The position numbers were made by a program, and so were the translations under genes. From assembly GCF_028745505.1 (NCBI RefSeq), contig NZ_JAQZZL010000001.1:2415818-2479817 (forward strand): a DNA stretch of 64,000 nucleotides. Reading direction: 5' to 3'. Positions 46,101 through 53,789 of the stretch are shown in pieces. Source of the DNA: Lentisphaera marina (GTDB lineage: Bacteria; Verrucomicrobiota; Lentisphaeria; Lentisphaerales; Lentisphaeraceae). A model generated the notes under the pieces. The model saw nothing but the letters and a program-made list of their open reading frames with translations, did not search any database and was not told the origin of the DNA. Each line of letters starts with the position of its first letter. The stretch's first letter is position 1.

Positions 46101-46183
46101 CCCTACCCGCAAGAGTTGAAGCTATGTACTCTCCAGAATTACGCGGCAACTCCAACGAGATTAAACTAAAGATTGTTGATTAA
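40142..46183 (+). CDS. Bacterial alpha-2-macroglobulin with CTEQ thioester
   Basis: 2013 residues. A signal peptide (MWRFLLLLVLVYPVYAADL) has no lipobox, so the protein is exported rather than a lipoprotein as in E. coli YfhM. A TPR-like region starts the mature part. MG-type beta-sandwiches follow, including the P-V-Y-K-P-A-Q-K-I-H-F domain near 620. A Ser/Ala/Asp-rich stretch at about 1190-1240 is the likely bait region. The thioester C1465-T-E-Q1468 sits in Y-P-Y-G-C-T-E-Q-T-L-N-R-F, followed by the toroid-type thioester domain (N-S-D-G-G-W-G-W-F). Such proteins trap attacking proteases. No penicillin-binding-protein 1C partner is adjacent. An insertion around 770-810 is very rich in Trp, Tyr and Pro. 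Confidence 0.9.
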   Translation: MWRFLLLLVLVYPVYAADLIKEANKLHQQKNYREAFEKYKEFYSGKEINWQQNDHSLSELNKCLQNFNKQELLDPLLDTILENYPNDPIALKQVANALYKAGHQFIKIDNKIIRSQWTWQRNTEQLNGTERNRSRALALILQAIDINDDEKLHKDLLRTAIDILMMNRHIGQSWRLQYLTDLNTPADYGPGRYSNDTSGAPVNNDGSPIFYESPESLNQAKNDGERWRWLLTEYSKVSEDDRYELEKRAKLSYQQFGVQTIRSYSRYSMQGESQLKFVEQLKTLSDDETIAYLATGIQRFKLPDEHNFLKIWHKLKERNHLLSQNLAEAYLNRMQYQKALQHYKQLYKMEQGKWILERIKHIEAPTGEFLESSVQLPGKAELKYKFRNSKEITLKAREVKIDSLIKAYQSDIEANPIQLTYRHHHHNLGHELINGSAKKFLGEEKASWELKLEPRENHFDKIITINLPLQKTGVYLIEAKNEKGQIARSLVWLSDSVISKKAIDKAQLYMFSDSLTGEPLKNVNVEFFAYRKEWIDHRKLNQLSKRYYNYHSFKFTKKTDENGWINIGSDIIKRDGKNWQISCQIKDQNRFGLSNYQSLWLGHYPKTLYSQNKTYVITDRPVYKPAQKIHFSAWSAYVDYKNPKLIRNSSTTVRIHNPKGEKVYDKKHKYDEHGSLTGEFELPAEAMLGNWSIRIHHAYQKFRVEEYKKPEFEVKVKVPEGTILLGDKIPLEISADYYFGGAVKNAKAKVKVTRKNFDLRWFPYSPWDWFYGNGYWWFSPEYNWYPGWDNWACKRPIYSWYRNYHQTPELVASMELKTDANGKIKTTIDTAMAKILHGDKDHQYSIEVEVTDDSRRTIMANSTIPVTREAFKVYSWLDKGYYFEGDKIVASFRSQNASQKAIDGKAKFKLYKITYKDGEAQEKVIFEQDGEVKNGNYSIDLTAQKAGQYRASLLLDNGNHQAEGSTIFYCHGKEVPVDSVKFNKLELILDKKEYKAGESAKLMINTARRDATVWLFLRPHHNVYSKPIQVKLDGKSSIYELPLSIDDMPNIFVEAMTIYDGQVHHSYKEIFLPPMDKQVKLKVSTDKKEYLPGEEVKIDIQASDLQDKAISGLIALSVYDRAIDYIAGSAKLPNINEVMWKWRRHFNPETYTSLSKNFWNLYLNNEKRMRNLGLFGDYSGVTLFSGSLNRRATSSRSFMSEKKAKASSDMSFAADVEAVAVSGALSDDAFGDDGSNSETTEVKVRTKFADLAYWNGKVLLDKNGQGKISFTAPENLSSWKIQSWYINKDVAVGQEKSEIKTRKNVMLRLQVPRFLIESDEVIISANLHNELDSAEEFEVTLENSDVAKLIGKNSFSVKVEPHGQKRIDWRFKIIKEGDLQLTVKALNKKESDAMQLTVPVKVHGMQILKARSHFMEQSKNELSFMIDIPKKFRPDSTYWQMNYSPSVAGAMLDALPYLVSYPYGCTEQTLNRFIPTAVVQQTLVDLGFSLEDIRQKRVNLNAQELGDPSERAQRWKQKHIIAYDVNGDPIFDDTPVFSEALVQDMIQAGINRLNNMQNSDGGWGWFSGHGERSYPHTTAVVLNGLSSLKNQNQIYKNIFNNGLRWLQRYQKEQLDSLKSHQKDSKKGKSHADNLDAFIFYILTKNKKYNNEMYSFLMKDKNHLSIQSKAIMALSCQLLKKEDDMNSLKRNIEQFLVIDEENQTAYLDIQHQHYWFWYGSQTETMAWYLKLMTAVDPKGKTAAYLSKYLINNRRHGYYWNSTRDTALIIEALAGFMKKSGQLESDMDLEILVDDKVVKDIKINRENLFSYDSKVLLSGEELQGGQKKITLRKKGDSPLYINDYLDYFSLEDFISKNGLEVKIERRLYKLIELDADKYVSTSKGHAHQQKIEKYQRQLINNNDTVQSGDLIEVELIIESKNDYEYLLIEDAKAAGMEAISVQSGYSRENPGVYIEYRNDRVSMFTQFLRRGKHSFRYKLKAEIPGKFSALPARVEAMYSPELRGNSNEIKLKIVD

Positions 46184-46220
46184 GACTATGAGCTCTGCTT
46201 GGTATGTATAGCACGATTTA

Positions 46221-46464
46221 GAGGCTGTGTGAAAAATATAAATATGATTCATCTTAGGGCTGAAAGCCCGATAAATTGTAGCGTGCACCGTGAGGTGCAT
46301 GTTGTCATGCCTACTGAAACAGAGGGCTGTAAGTCCGACACATTCAATATTTTGTGTCGGTGCGTTGCACCTTGAACCCCTAATTATATTTTACGTGCAG
46401 CTACCGCTGCACGCTACTTTCTGTCGGTACATTGTACCTAAAGGTTTGTTTTTCACACAGCCTC
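46221..46464. mobile_element. MITE-like element with 16-bp terminal inverted repeats
   Basis: GAGGCTGTGTGAAAAA (46221-46236) and TTTTTCACACAGCCTC (46449-46464) are perfect inverted repeats, flanked by the 4-bp duplication TTTA on both sides. The 244-bp interior has no transposase. It is filled with short hairpins (AGGGCTGAAAGCCC, GTGCACCGTGAGGTGCA, CAGCTACCGCTG). The ends resemble those of DDE insertion sequences, so it was probably moved by a full-length element elsewhere in the genome. Confidence 0.8.
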
Positions 46465-46734
46465 TTTATTGTGCGAGATCCGCAAATTTTTTCACCAACA
46501 GGCAAAACAGATCCCCACTACTAAAAGCTGTCGCCGAAGGTGGCAAATAATTTTAGTCCTGTTGACCATCGGGAACCCAGGGGAAAAGGAATAAAAAAAT
46601 CATCGCCGAAGGTGGCGAACTTGCGTCTTTAATTAGCCCTCCCCGTGGACACCTCTACTTCAATGATATTATGTGCTCACGGAAGCAGATCATTAAAAAA
46701 TAATCAATTAAAAGTCCACGGAGACCCGGGAGAC
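46465..46734. repeat. Short direct repeats in the gap after the MITE
   Basis: TCGCCGAAGGTGGC occurs twice (46531-46544 and 46603-46616), each copy itself a small dyad. Further on, CCGTGGAC (near 46647) pairs with GTCCACGG (near 46714). No gene is recognised in this gap. A frame spanning 46290-46550 crosses the MITE and is not believed to be coding. Confidence 0.5.
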
Positions 46735-47643
46735 CTAGCGCACCTTGTTAGTATTAGATTTTTTTAAGGCTTCGAATCGCTCTTTGATTTCATCAAGAGT
46801 ACCTACCGTTAGGTAAACAGAATAGTTAACTTCCAAACCCGTAGTAAGAGCAAAAGTTCTTATTGGTGAAACATAGGAGCAGGACGAGCCCTTAGGTCCC
46901 GTTGAACCATTACCTCTGGCTTTATAACAGGTGAAGTTAGTTGTTCCCGGAGTATAAACTCCTACGCCCCATTTATTATCGTCCACATAGGCTACCCACT
47001 CTGAACTGCTTGTACCTTTGCGTAGACCATCCTTACCTTTTCTTTTATTTTCAGCTAAAACTCGCGGTTCCTCACTAATGAGCTTGCCTTCTTTTGTGTA
47101 ATAAAAGTTTTTTAAGGCACCGTCCACAAAAACTGCGGGCATCTCCTGGTGCCTTGCTTTCCCCTGATCCGGCCCGGTGTAATTCATAATGAAATTGATT
47201 TTAGCCAACTTGCCGTCAAGCGTGATATATTGCTCCATCAAGGCTTCCGGACAAGGCTTGGCACTGGACCAGCGGCGAGGTTCTACTTTGGAGTACATGA
47301 GCTGCTTTTTCGGATCGCGTTCGAATTTAAGTAAACGAGCGGGCTTCTTATCCCAGCTACCACCCTGAACCGGATTGTAAACCCATGGTTTTCCATTCCA
47401 GTCTGAACCATCACTCTTCCCATAATAGGATTGCTGAACAAAGCGACCTTCATCAAAATGATTGAGGAGGTTTCTCCCCGTTTTACTCTCTCCTAAAAAA
47501 CCAATGCAGGCCCCTCGTGATTTATCCAGGCCAATTTTAATGTGACCATTATCCAGATAGGCCCAGTCTTCTTTGGCTTTTTTTGTATCAGCCAGTAAAA
47601 GCTGACTAAACAGACAGAGTGTTATAATAATTATTTTTTTCAT
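46735..47643 (-). CDS. Exported protein of an unrecognised family, glycan-locus associated
   Basis: 302 residues with a signal peptide (MKKIIIITLCLFSQLLLADT). Conserved-looking features include G-H-I-K-I-G-L-D-K-S-R-G-A-C-I-G near 35, R-F-V-Q-Q-S-Y-Y-G, W-V-Y-N-P-V-Q-G-G, and a C-terminal beta-rich half with W-G-V-G-V-Y-T-P-G. The pattern suggests a beta-sandwich sugar-binding or mutarotase-like fold, but I cannot name a family. Its start overlaps the end of the GH106-like gene by 38 bases, so the two are translated together and probably act on the same glycan. Confidence 0.6.
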   Translation of the reverse strand: MKKIIIITLCLFSQLLLADTKKAKEDWAYLDNGHIKIGLDKSRGACIGFLGESKTGRNLLNHFDEGRFVQQSYYGKSDGSDWNGKPWVYNPVQGGSWDKKPARLLKFERDPKKQLMYSKVEPRRWSSAKPCPEALMEQYITLDGKLAKINFIMNYTGPDQGKARHQEMPAVFVDGALKNFYYTKEGKLISEEPRVLAENKRKGKDGLRKGTSSSEWVAYVDDNKWGVGVYTPGTTNFTCYKARGNGSTGPKGSSCSYVSPIRTFALTTGLEVNYSVYLTVGTLDEIKERFEALKKSNTNKVR

Positions 47644-50596
47644 GTAAATGATTCTTCTTTTCCTGATTTATATAAACGAGAGGAACTTCGAGAAGCCCGG
47701 ATTCCACAAAGACACATTCATCTGACCATTCATCACCCTCAGTTGTAAAATGCTGAGGACCTATCCAGTATCTACCTGGAACGGAGTCATGCAAGGGGCC
47801 AAAGGTATTTCTTCTCGTCAGAACTATCTTTAGATCGACAAGCTCTTCTTTGCCGCTGAGTTTAGCTTCAAAGGGATCCCAGCCCAAAACCTGATCATCG
47901 AGTTTAGCGCAGGCTCCGCCAATTTGCGGTAAGCGCAACTTTTGACTCCCTTCGGGCACTGCGATTTTATAAATGAAAGAACCTGAATAAAAAGGAAAGC
48001 CCTGCTTACAAAGGTCGCCAATTTTCACTTTATCTGGCATTGGCTTGATGTGACGCTTTATCCCCGTGAGTTCTACCGCAAATTGACCAAGGAGGTAAAT
48101 AGCTTCCACATTACTCATCTCTGTATAAACTGTTTTAAGAGTTATGGTATTGTGCCCTTCGTGAAGTAAATCCCGGGGGATTTTTATCCGATGAAAAGCT
48201 ATATCAATCCATCGCTGTGTTTGCGAACAATCCAAAGCACGACCATTGACGAAAACCTGGAATTTTTCAATTTCTTCCAGAACTAAATCCACTGGTCCTG
48301 AAAGGTCGTTTAATTCAAAATCATAAGTGAGTTCCAGCTCGCAAAGCTCTTTTACTTCTTGTTGATTGGTAAACCAGGGCTGCAGCATTTCGCCTCCCCG
48401 TCTCATGATTCCATACTGATCACGAATCTCTTGATCAATCTTTAAAACCTCCTGTGCGGCTTGCCACTCACCCTCATTGAGGCGGTAGCTGGCAAAGTCT
48501 AAAACACAAATATTATCTTCTTCTAAACTGTACTCAAATTCACCTAAGACAGGGCTTTCTATCAACTCTTCAGATGGGGTTTCGGATTTTATGTCAGCTA
48601 AGGGTTCCGCACTTATGTAAAAAATCTTTTCGCCGGCTTTTACAAAGTCAGTTGTGAAACACCTTAGGCCATTACTGTATTCACTAGGCACAGCAAACAT
48701 TTCTCCACTCTCTAAATCCAACTCATAAATATGACCTGAATCAGCAACTTTTAACTCAACATTTTCTCGACGTTCATCGCGATTGACGTTTAGAGCTGCA
48801 AAAATAAGCCCCTTATCAGTCTTTCTTACTTGTCCGAAAATATCCTCAGCCTGAACAGTGGCAATTGGCTTAGGCAGCATCGCTAATAAAACTTCTTTTC
48901 TGAACTCAATACTTATAAATGACGGAAATTCGGCTCTCACGGCATCGATATACTTGGGTACCTGCCCTACTACAATGACTTCACCTCCAGCCTCCTGGAA
49001 AGCTTTTAGTAAATTTAAAGTGCTAGAGCGCATGGTCTCCATACCCGCGACCACAATTGATCGGTAGCTGCTTTTCCCAACGCGAAATAAGTTACCTTCA
49101 ACACTGGCTAGACGACTAAGCATCTCTTCATCACCATAATCGAAATCAATCTGACTCTCGAGTAAATAGCTAAAAAGCTTTTGGTAATCATCTTCAAGGT
49201 TCTGTATTTTCTGATCCTGAAGTGCAAGAGAATTTGACCAACCCAAATGAACTTGAGCCCACACGCTCTCAACAGGGTTGATCACCAGCACGTCACATAC
49301 AGCTTCCCCCTGCGCCATCATCATGCCAAAGCGGGCAAAGTAATCTTCCACGTGTTTGTACTCTTTATACCAAGCTGACTGATGCAGTATACTCGCAGGA
49401 TAATCTCGTTTCGCTTCTCCGCGCATAGTATACCAGGACAGGTGATGGCAGCGAAGATTAATACCCAGTAATGCTTGCCAATCGCCCACAGCCTTATGAC
49501 CTGAGAAAGGCATTTGCCAACCTGTGCATCCGTAAGTCTCGGTCAAGAGCTGAGTCTTACCCGTTTGACGAGCAGCGGAAGCCAGTTGTTTAACAATCCA
49601 GTAATTTTTATTATGTTCACCCAGAACATCTATACCCGGCAAATCCATATGCTCGTAGTAACGCATCATGGATCCCGACATGGCTGTCTGACTGGTTAAA
49701 TTATCTTCGTGTAAGACATGCCCCGTTAGAACTAAGTTATGTTCTTTACACCACTGCTGACAGGGTATAGCAAAATTTTCGATAAACAGCTGCTGTAACA
49801 ATTCCACAAAATGCCATTTAACTGGAGAGATAGTTTCACCATCTATCTGCAGAAAAAGTTCGGGTAATTTGGGTATCAAGTCATAGCCAAAGCGCTTTTC
49901 AAATTCCTCGAAAAGTTTTTGCGTATAGGGAACTGTACTTGCACCATCTTCGCGATACATCGAAAAACCATCTAAAACTGCGCCGCGATGGGGTTCGTCA
50001 GTAAATATACCTTTAATGGATTTACCCAGGCGGTCACCGCATTTTTGAGCATACTTCTCGTGAGTTGATTGTAAGTAAGCTTCGGTCGCATCGCGATTCA
50101 TGGTGTCCACATAAGTAAAACCATTATAAAAACCACTTCTACCCTGCTCGATAATGGAAAAGCGCAAAAGATTCTTACCCTTACCAAGATTGGTACATAC
50201 GGCTCCTTCCAAATCACAGTTAAATTCAGCGATTACATTTTCGGTTTTATCAGATGGGTCAACTTCAAGCAGAATGGCTTTTTGGCGAAACTCGGGGTGC
50301 TGAGTCACTAAACCACCTGCCAAACCAGACGGCCAGCGATCTTCATCGTATAACCATGATTCCATGCCTAAAGAATCACCGTAGTCAGCACAGTCATTTA
50401 TTAAATCAAACCATTCTTCACCTAGATACTCGGTCTCCAGACCTGTACGTGAGTGCATAAAATAACCACCAAAGCCCATTTCCTTCATGACATCTATCTG
50501 ATGAAACAGTTCTTCCTTCTCCAGTTTACCATTCCATGACCAAAAGGGCTTACCACGCCATTGCCTGTCCGGGTTAAGCAAGTGCTCTCTATTCAT
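47606..50596 (-). CDS. GH106-like glycoside hydrolase (alpha-L-rhamnosidase family)
   Basis: About 996 residues from the ATG at 50596; a longer frame reaches 50656 without a better site. The N-terminus W-R-G-K-P-F-W-S-W-N-G-K-L and the TIM-barrel start G-F-G-G-Y-F-M-H-S-R-T-G-L are characteristic, as are G-E-E-W-F-D-L-I and the segment W-L-Y-D-E-D-R-W-P-S-G-L-A-G-G. The C-terminal part is beta-rich (F-Q-V-F-V-N-G-R near 800). There is no signal peptide, so it is predicted cytoplasmic, acting on imported oligosaccharides. It is divergent from a GPH symporter gene, which fits. Exact specificity is inferred from family only. Confidence 0.8.
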   Translation of the reverse strand: MNREHLLNPDRQWRGKPFWSWNGKLEKEELFHQIDVMKEMGFGGYFMHSRTGLETEYLGEEWFDLINDCADYGDSLGMESWLYDEDRWPSGLAGGLVTQHPEFRQKAILLEVDPSDKTENVIAEFNCDLEGAVCTNLGKGKNLLRFSIIEQGRSGFYNGFTYVDTMNRDATEAYLQSTHEKYAQKCGDRLGKSIKGIFTDEPHRGAVLDGFSMYREDGASTVPYTQKLFEEFEKRFGYDLIPKLPELFLQIDGETISPVKWHFVELLQQLFIENFAIPCQQWCKEHNLVLTGHVLHEDNLTSQTAMSGSMMRYYEHMDLPGIDVLGEHNKNYWIVKQLASAARQTGKTQLLTETYGCTGWQMPFSGHKAVGDWQALLGINLRCHHLSWYTMRGEAKRDYPASILHQSAWYKEYKHVEDYFARFGMMMAQGEAVCDVLVINPVESVWAQVHLGWSNSLALQDQKIQNLEDDYQKLFSYLLESQIDFDYGDEEMLSRLASVEGNLFRVGKSSYRSIVVAGMETMRSSTLNLLKAFQEAGGEVIVVGQVPKYIDAVRAEFPSFISIEFRKEVLLAMLPKPIATVQAEDIFGQVRKTDKGLIFAALNVNRDERRENVELKVADSGHIYELDLESGEMFAVPSEYSNGLRCFTTDFVKAGEKIFYISAEPLADIKSETPSEELIESPVLGEFEYSLEEDNICVLDFASYRLNEGEWQAAQEVLKIDQEIRDQYGIMRRGGEMLQPWFTNQQEVKELCELELTYDFELNDLSGPVDLVLEEIEKFQVFVNGRALDCSQTQRWIDIAFHRIKIPRDLLHEGHNTITLKTVYTEMSNVEAIYLLGQFAVELTGIKRHIKPMPDKVKIGDLCKQGFPFYSGSFIYKIAVPEGSQKLRLPQIGGACAKLDDQVLGWDPFEAKLSGKEELVDLKIVLTRRNTFGPLHDSVPGRYWIGPQHFTTEGDEWSDECVFVESGLLEVPLVYINQEKKNHLHEKNNYYNTLSV

Positions 50597-50657
50597 TAAA
50601 TTGAATCCTAATTTATTACAATCTCGGGATACTTGAGATTTATCGATATTTACCATT

Positions 50658-50694
50658 AAGATACAGGGAAGTTAAAAATAAGTCAAATCTTGTC
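50658..50694 (-). promoter_or_regulatory. Candidate promoter and dyad operator of the GH106-like gene
   Basis: On the minus strand, TTGACT and TATCTT are 17 bases apart. The -35 box is the right half of GACAA-GAT-TTGAC, an imperfect dyad that recurs at the same relative place before the pseudopilin (58781-58794) and a sulfatase (62145-62158). Confidence 0.5.
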
Positions 50695-50787
50695 ATTTAA
50701 TTAAATTTTAACTCAACAAAACAAACTGTTCACACAAGCAAACTATAGCAACATCTCTAGTAAGATGACTAAATATGACATCTCAGC

Positions 50788-50816
50788 TTGACAAATCAGA
50801 CAGAAGAAAATAGTCT
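50788..50816 (+). promoter_or_regulatory. Candidate sigma-70-type promoter of the GPH symporter operon
   Basis: TTGACA (50788-50793) and TAGTCT (50811-50816) are spaced by exactly 17 bases, about 90 bases before the ATG at 50908. The -10 box is weak, so control by an activator is possible. Confidence 0.4.
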
Positions 50817-50907
50817 AGAAAAATTTAATGAAGCTAAAATCTCAGTTCACGCTCATTAACTTGAGATTTACATACCTGTATTGAAGCAATAAATAAAGAG
50901 TAGATCT

Positions 50908-52308
50908 ATGAACGAAACTCAGAAAGTATCCCTCTCAACTCGTTTTGCATGGGGGACAGGCGGCTGGGCCGACAACTTTATGTTTCAAACTCTCATGATC
51001 CTCGCACTCCCCATATATAATATTGAGTTGGGTGTTGATCCTGTCTGGGTAGGTATGGCACTAATGTTTCCCCGTCTTTTTGACGCTATAACTGACCCGC
51101 TCATGGGGAATATATCAGATAACACTCAAAGTCGCTGGGGACGCAGGCGCCCATGGATATTTACAGGCACCCTGCTATGTGCCATTTTACTTCCCCTGCT
51201 ATGGATGCCACCTTTTTCTGGAAAAGAAGCAACTATTATCTATTTCACCATTATTAGCACTCTTTATGCCCTGGCTTATACAATGTTTATCATCCCCTAC
51301 ACAGCCCTGGGTTTTGAATTAAGTAATGACTATGATGAACGCACTAAAGTTATGAGTTGGCGTATGTACGTAGGTTTAGTAGCAGGTCTATGCCTCCCCA
51401 ACCTTTACGCCTGGTGTCAGAACGACGTTTTCGAAGGAGACATTCTAAAAGGTGCTCGTTGGGTCAGCTTCATTGTAGCTCTTAGCATACTTATCACTGG
51501 CTTAACTCCGGCTCTTTTTTGTCGTGAAAAAATCACCGAACCGGAAAAGGATAAACTTAAACTCGGCCAAGCTCTTCTGGAAACAGTTAAAGATGGCTCA
51601 TTTCGCTTATTACTCAGCGCTTATTTAACTGTTGTCGCTGGCACACTCACTTCTGCGGCTCTAACGCTTTACGTCAACATTTACCACGTTTTTGATGGTG
51701 ATAAAAAATTAGCTGCAGAAGTCTATGCACTTGGCGGTATGTTCGCTGTTATCGGTGCGTACCTGGGCCTTCGCCTAGCCAATATTATTTCAGTCAAAAC
51801 CGGCAAAAAAGAAACCTTGATTGCCGGTCTGATACTCACTCTCATTGCTGTGGGCTCAATGTTTTTCACTATGCAACCTGGCTTTCAAGTCCATGAAGTC
51901 TGGGGCTTTAAATATCACCCTCAAGCCATCTCATTTTTCTTCTATGGCATGGGTCAGCAGGCCTGCTGGTTGCTTATTGATTCTATGACTGCCGACATCT
52001 GCGATGAAGATGAATTACGTACCGGAAGAAGACGTGAAGGTATGTTTGGTGCAGTTAAAAGTCTGGCTTTAAAATCAGGTGTCGCCATCACTGGACTTAC
52101 TGGTGGCCTTGTTATAAAATTTGCAGGTGCAAGTGACGCTTCACAAGGCGTCGCTCCGGAAGTAGCCAATACGCTCCACAATCTCTTCATCATCATTCAG
52201 GCTGCAGGCCTGATTACTGGCATCATCATTTTTATTTTTTACCCCATTACTCGGGCTAAATCTGAAGAAACTCGGCGTCTTCTGGATGCTAAAAATTTAA
52301 GTAAATAA
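50908..52308 (+). CDS. GPH-family (MelB-type) sugar:cation symporter
   Basis: 466 residues with about 12 membrane segments. The N-terminus F-A-W-G-T-G-G-W-A-D-N and F-D-A-I-T-D-P-L-M-G, then the loop S-R-W-G-R-R-R-P-W, are the glycoside-pentoside-hexuronide symporter signature. R-R-E-G-M-F-G-A near 377 is also typical. It should import oligosaccharides or uronides with Na+ or H+ across the inner membrane. It is followed by two sulfatase genes, the first only 14 bases downstream, and faces the GH106-like gene. Confidence 0.92.
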   Translation: MNETQKVSLSTRFAWGTGGWADNFMFQTLMILALPIYNIELGVDPVWVGMALMFPRLFDAITDPLMGNISDNTQSRWGRRRPWIFTGTLLCAILLPLLWMPPFSGKEATIIYFTIISTLYALAYTMFIIPYTALGFELSNDYDERTKVMSWRMYVGLVAGLCLPNLYAWCQNDVFEGDILKGARWVSFIVALSILITGLTPALFCREKITEPEKDKLKLGQALLETVKDGSFRLLLSAYLTVVAGTLTSAALTLYVNIYHVFDGDKKLAAEVYALGGMFAVIGAYLGLRLANIISVKTGKKETLIAGLILTLIAVGSMFFTMQPGFQVHEVWGFKYHPQAISFFFYGMGQQACWLLIDSMTADICDEDELRTGRRREGMFGAVKSLALKSGVAITGLTGGLVIKFAGASDASQGVAPEVANTLHNLFIIIQAAGLITGIIIFIFYPITRAKSEETRRLLDAKNLSK

Positions 52309-52322
52309 CAAAGGACAAAGGC

Positions 52323-53780
52323 ATGCTGCAAACTGCCAAATTCAACAAGAGAGCATTTATTTCACTTTTTATCTTAACTCTTTGCGCTCATCAGCTCTTG
52401 GCCAAAGAAAGCCGACCTCCCAATATTATTATCATCTTAACTGATGATCACGGCTATGCCGATTTCAGCCCTTATAAAAACTCATCTCCCGACTTAAAGA
52501 CGCCTCATTTAGATGCTCTATCAAAAAGTGGCGCTGTCATCACCCAGGGCTATTCAACCGCACCTCAGTGCATACCTTCCCGTGCGGCCATTGTCACCTC
52601 CAGATATCAGAACCGTTTCGGTTTAGATGGTAATTATTATGCGCCCATGGCCCTTGATGAAGTCACTATTGCAGAGCGACTGCGCGAACAGGGGTATATC
52701 ACCGGTTTTGTTGGAAAATGGCATCTCGAACCTAACAGAAACAGCCGCCATTGGATGAAAGAAAATTGGCCTGAAGGACTCAAACAAAAGAACCCGAGAA
52801 TACCCGATAAACTAAAAAGCCCTTATTTACCCATGAATCGTGGCTATACTGAGTTTTATGATGGAACGATGAATGCATACTTAAGAAATTTCGACTTGGA
52901 AGGTCGCTCTGTGAGCCCCAAACGCATCGTGGATAAAGAAACTTTTCGCGTCGACAAACAAACTGATGCTGCTCTTGCCTTCCTGAAAAGAAATAGCGAT
53001 AAGCCCTTTTTTCTCCACCTTAATTACTATGCGCCTCACACGCCTCTGGAAGTTGTAGAAAAATACTTTGATCGCTTCCCTGGAAACATGGCCGAGCGCA
53101 GACGCTGGGCATTGGCCTCACTAGCTGCAATTGACGATGGGGTGGGTGCCATCATGGATTCTTTGAGAAAAAACAAGATCGAAGAAAACACGATTATTTT
53201 TTACTTTGCAGACAATGGCGCGCCTCTAGCCATCAAAATGGCAGATCTCCCTTTTGATAAACCCGGGTGGGACGGCTCCCTAAATGGTGACCTAGTGGGC
53301 GAAAAAGGCATGATCTCAGAAGCCGGTGTACGAGTCCCCTACCTCGTTTATTGGAAAGGCACAATCCCTGCTCAAACCTACAATAAACCCCTAAGTACAA
53401 TGGACGCCGGTGCAACTGCCTTGGCTCTTGCGGGAATTAAAACTCAAAAGAATGAACTCGACGGTGTGAACCTCATGCCCTATTTAACACAAAAAGACTC
53501 TTCCTCACCCCACGAATATCTTTACTGGAGGTTCTGGGGTCAGTCGGCCATTCGCACAGAAAAATGGAAGTACTTCGAACTCGAAAATGGTGTAGAAATG
53601 CTTTTTGACATGAATGCCCCCCTGCCTGAAAGAAAAAATCTCATCAAACAATACCCCGAAGTCGCAAGTCATTTACAGAAAAAACTAAGTCATTGGAGAG
53701 ACCAGCAAAAGCGCCAGGGCTTTGTGGAAAAGTTTGGTCGTGAAGCCAAATGGTTTCAACACTATTTTAAAATCAAATAA
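52323..53780 (+). CDS. Exported sulfatase, arylsulfatase-like
   Basis: 485 residues. The signal sequence has a long basic N-region (cleavage near L-L-A-K). D41-D42 (L-T-D-D-H-G-Y-A-D) and the Cys-type motif C83-I-P-S-R are present. V-G-K-W-H-L-E and F-A-D-N-G-A-P complete the active site. S-R-Y-Q-N-R-F-G-L-D shortly after the motif is shared with the sulfatase at 60664-62088, so the two are paralogues of one subgroup. Second gene of the GPH symporter operon. Confidence 0.9.
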   Translation: MLQTAKFNKRAFISLFILTLCAHQLLAKESRPPNIIIILTDDHGYADFSPYKNSSPDLKTPHLDALSKSGAVITQGYSTAPQCIPSRAAIVTSRYQNRFGLDGNYYAPMALDEVTIAERLREQGYITGFVGKWHLEPNRNSRHWMKENWPEGLKQKNPRIPDKLKSPYLPMNRGYTEFYDGTMNAYLRNFDLEGRSVSPKRIVDKETFRVDKQTDAALAFLKRNSDKPFFLHLNYYAPHTPLEVVEKYFDRFPGNMAERRRWALASLAAIDDGVGAIMDSLRKNKIEENTIIFYFADNGAPLAIKMADLPFDKPGWDGSLNGDLVGEKGMISEAGVRVPYLVYWKGTIPAQTYNKPLSTMDAGATALALAGIKTQKNELDGVNLMPYLTQKDSSSPHEYLYWRFWGQSAIRTEKWKYFELENGVEMLFDMNAPLPERKNLIKQYPEVASHLQKKLSHWRDQQKRQGFVEKFGREAKWFQHYFKIK

Positions 53781-53789
53781 AAACATCTT

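Noticed and set aside
46290-46550. Plus-strand open frame of 86 codons
   Set aside because: It crosses the right end of the MITE and the hairpin repeats; composition is that of repeat DNA.
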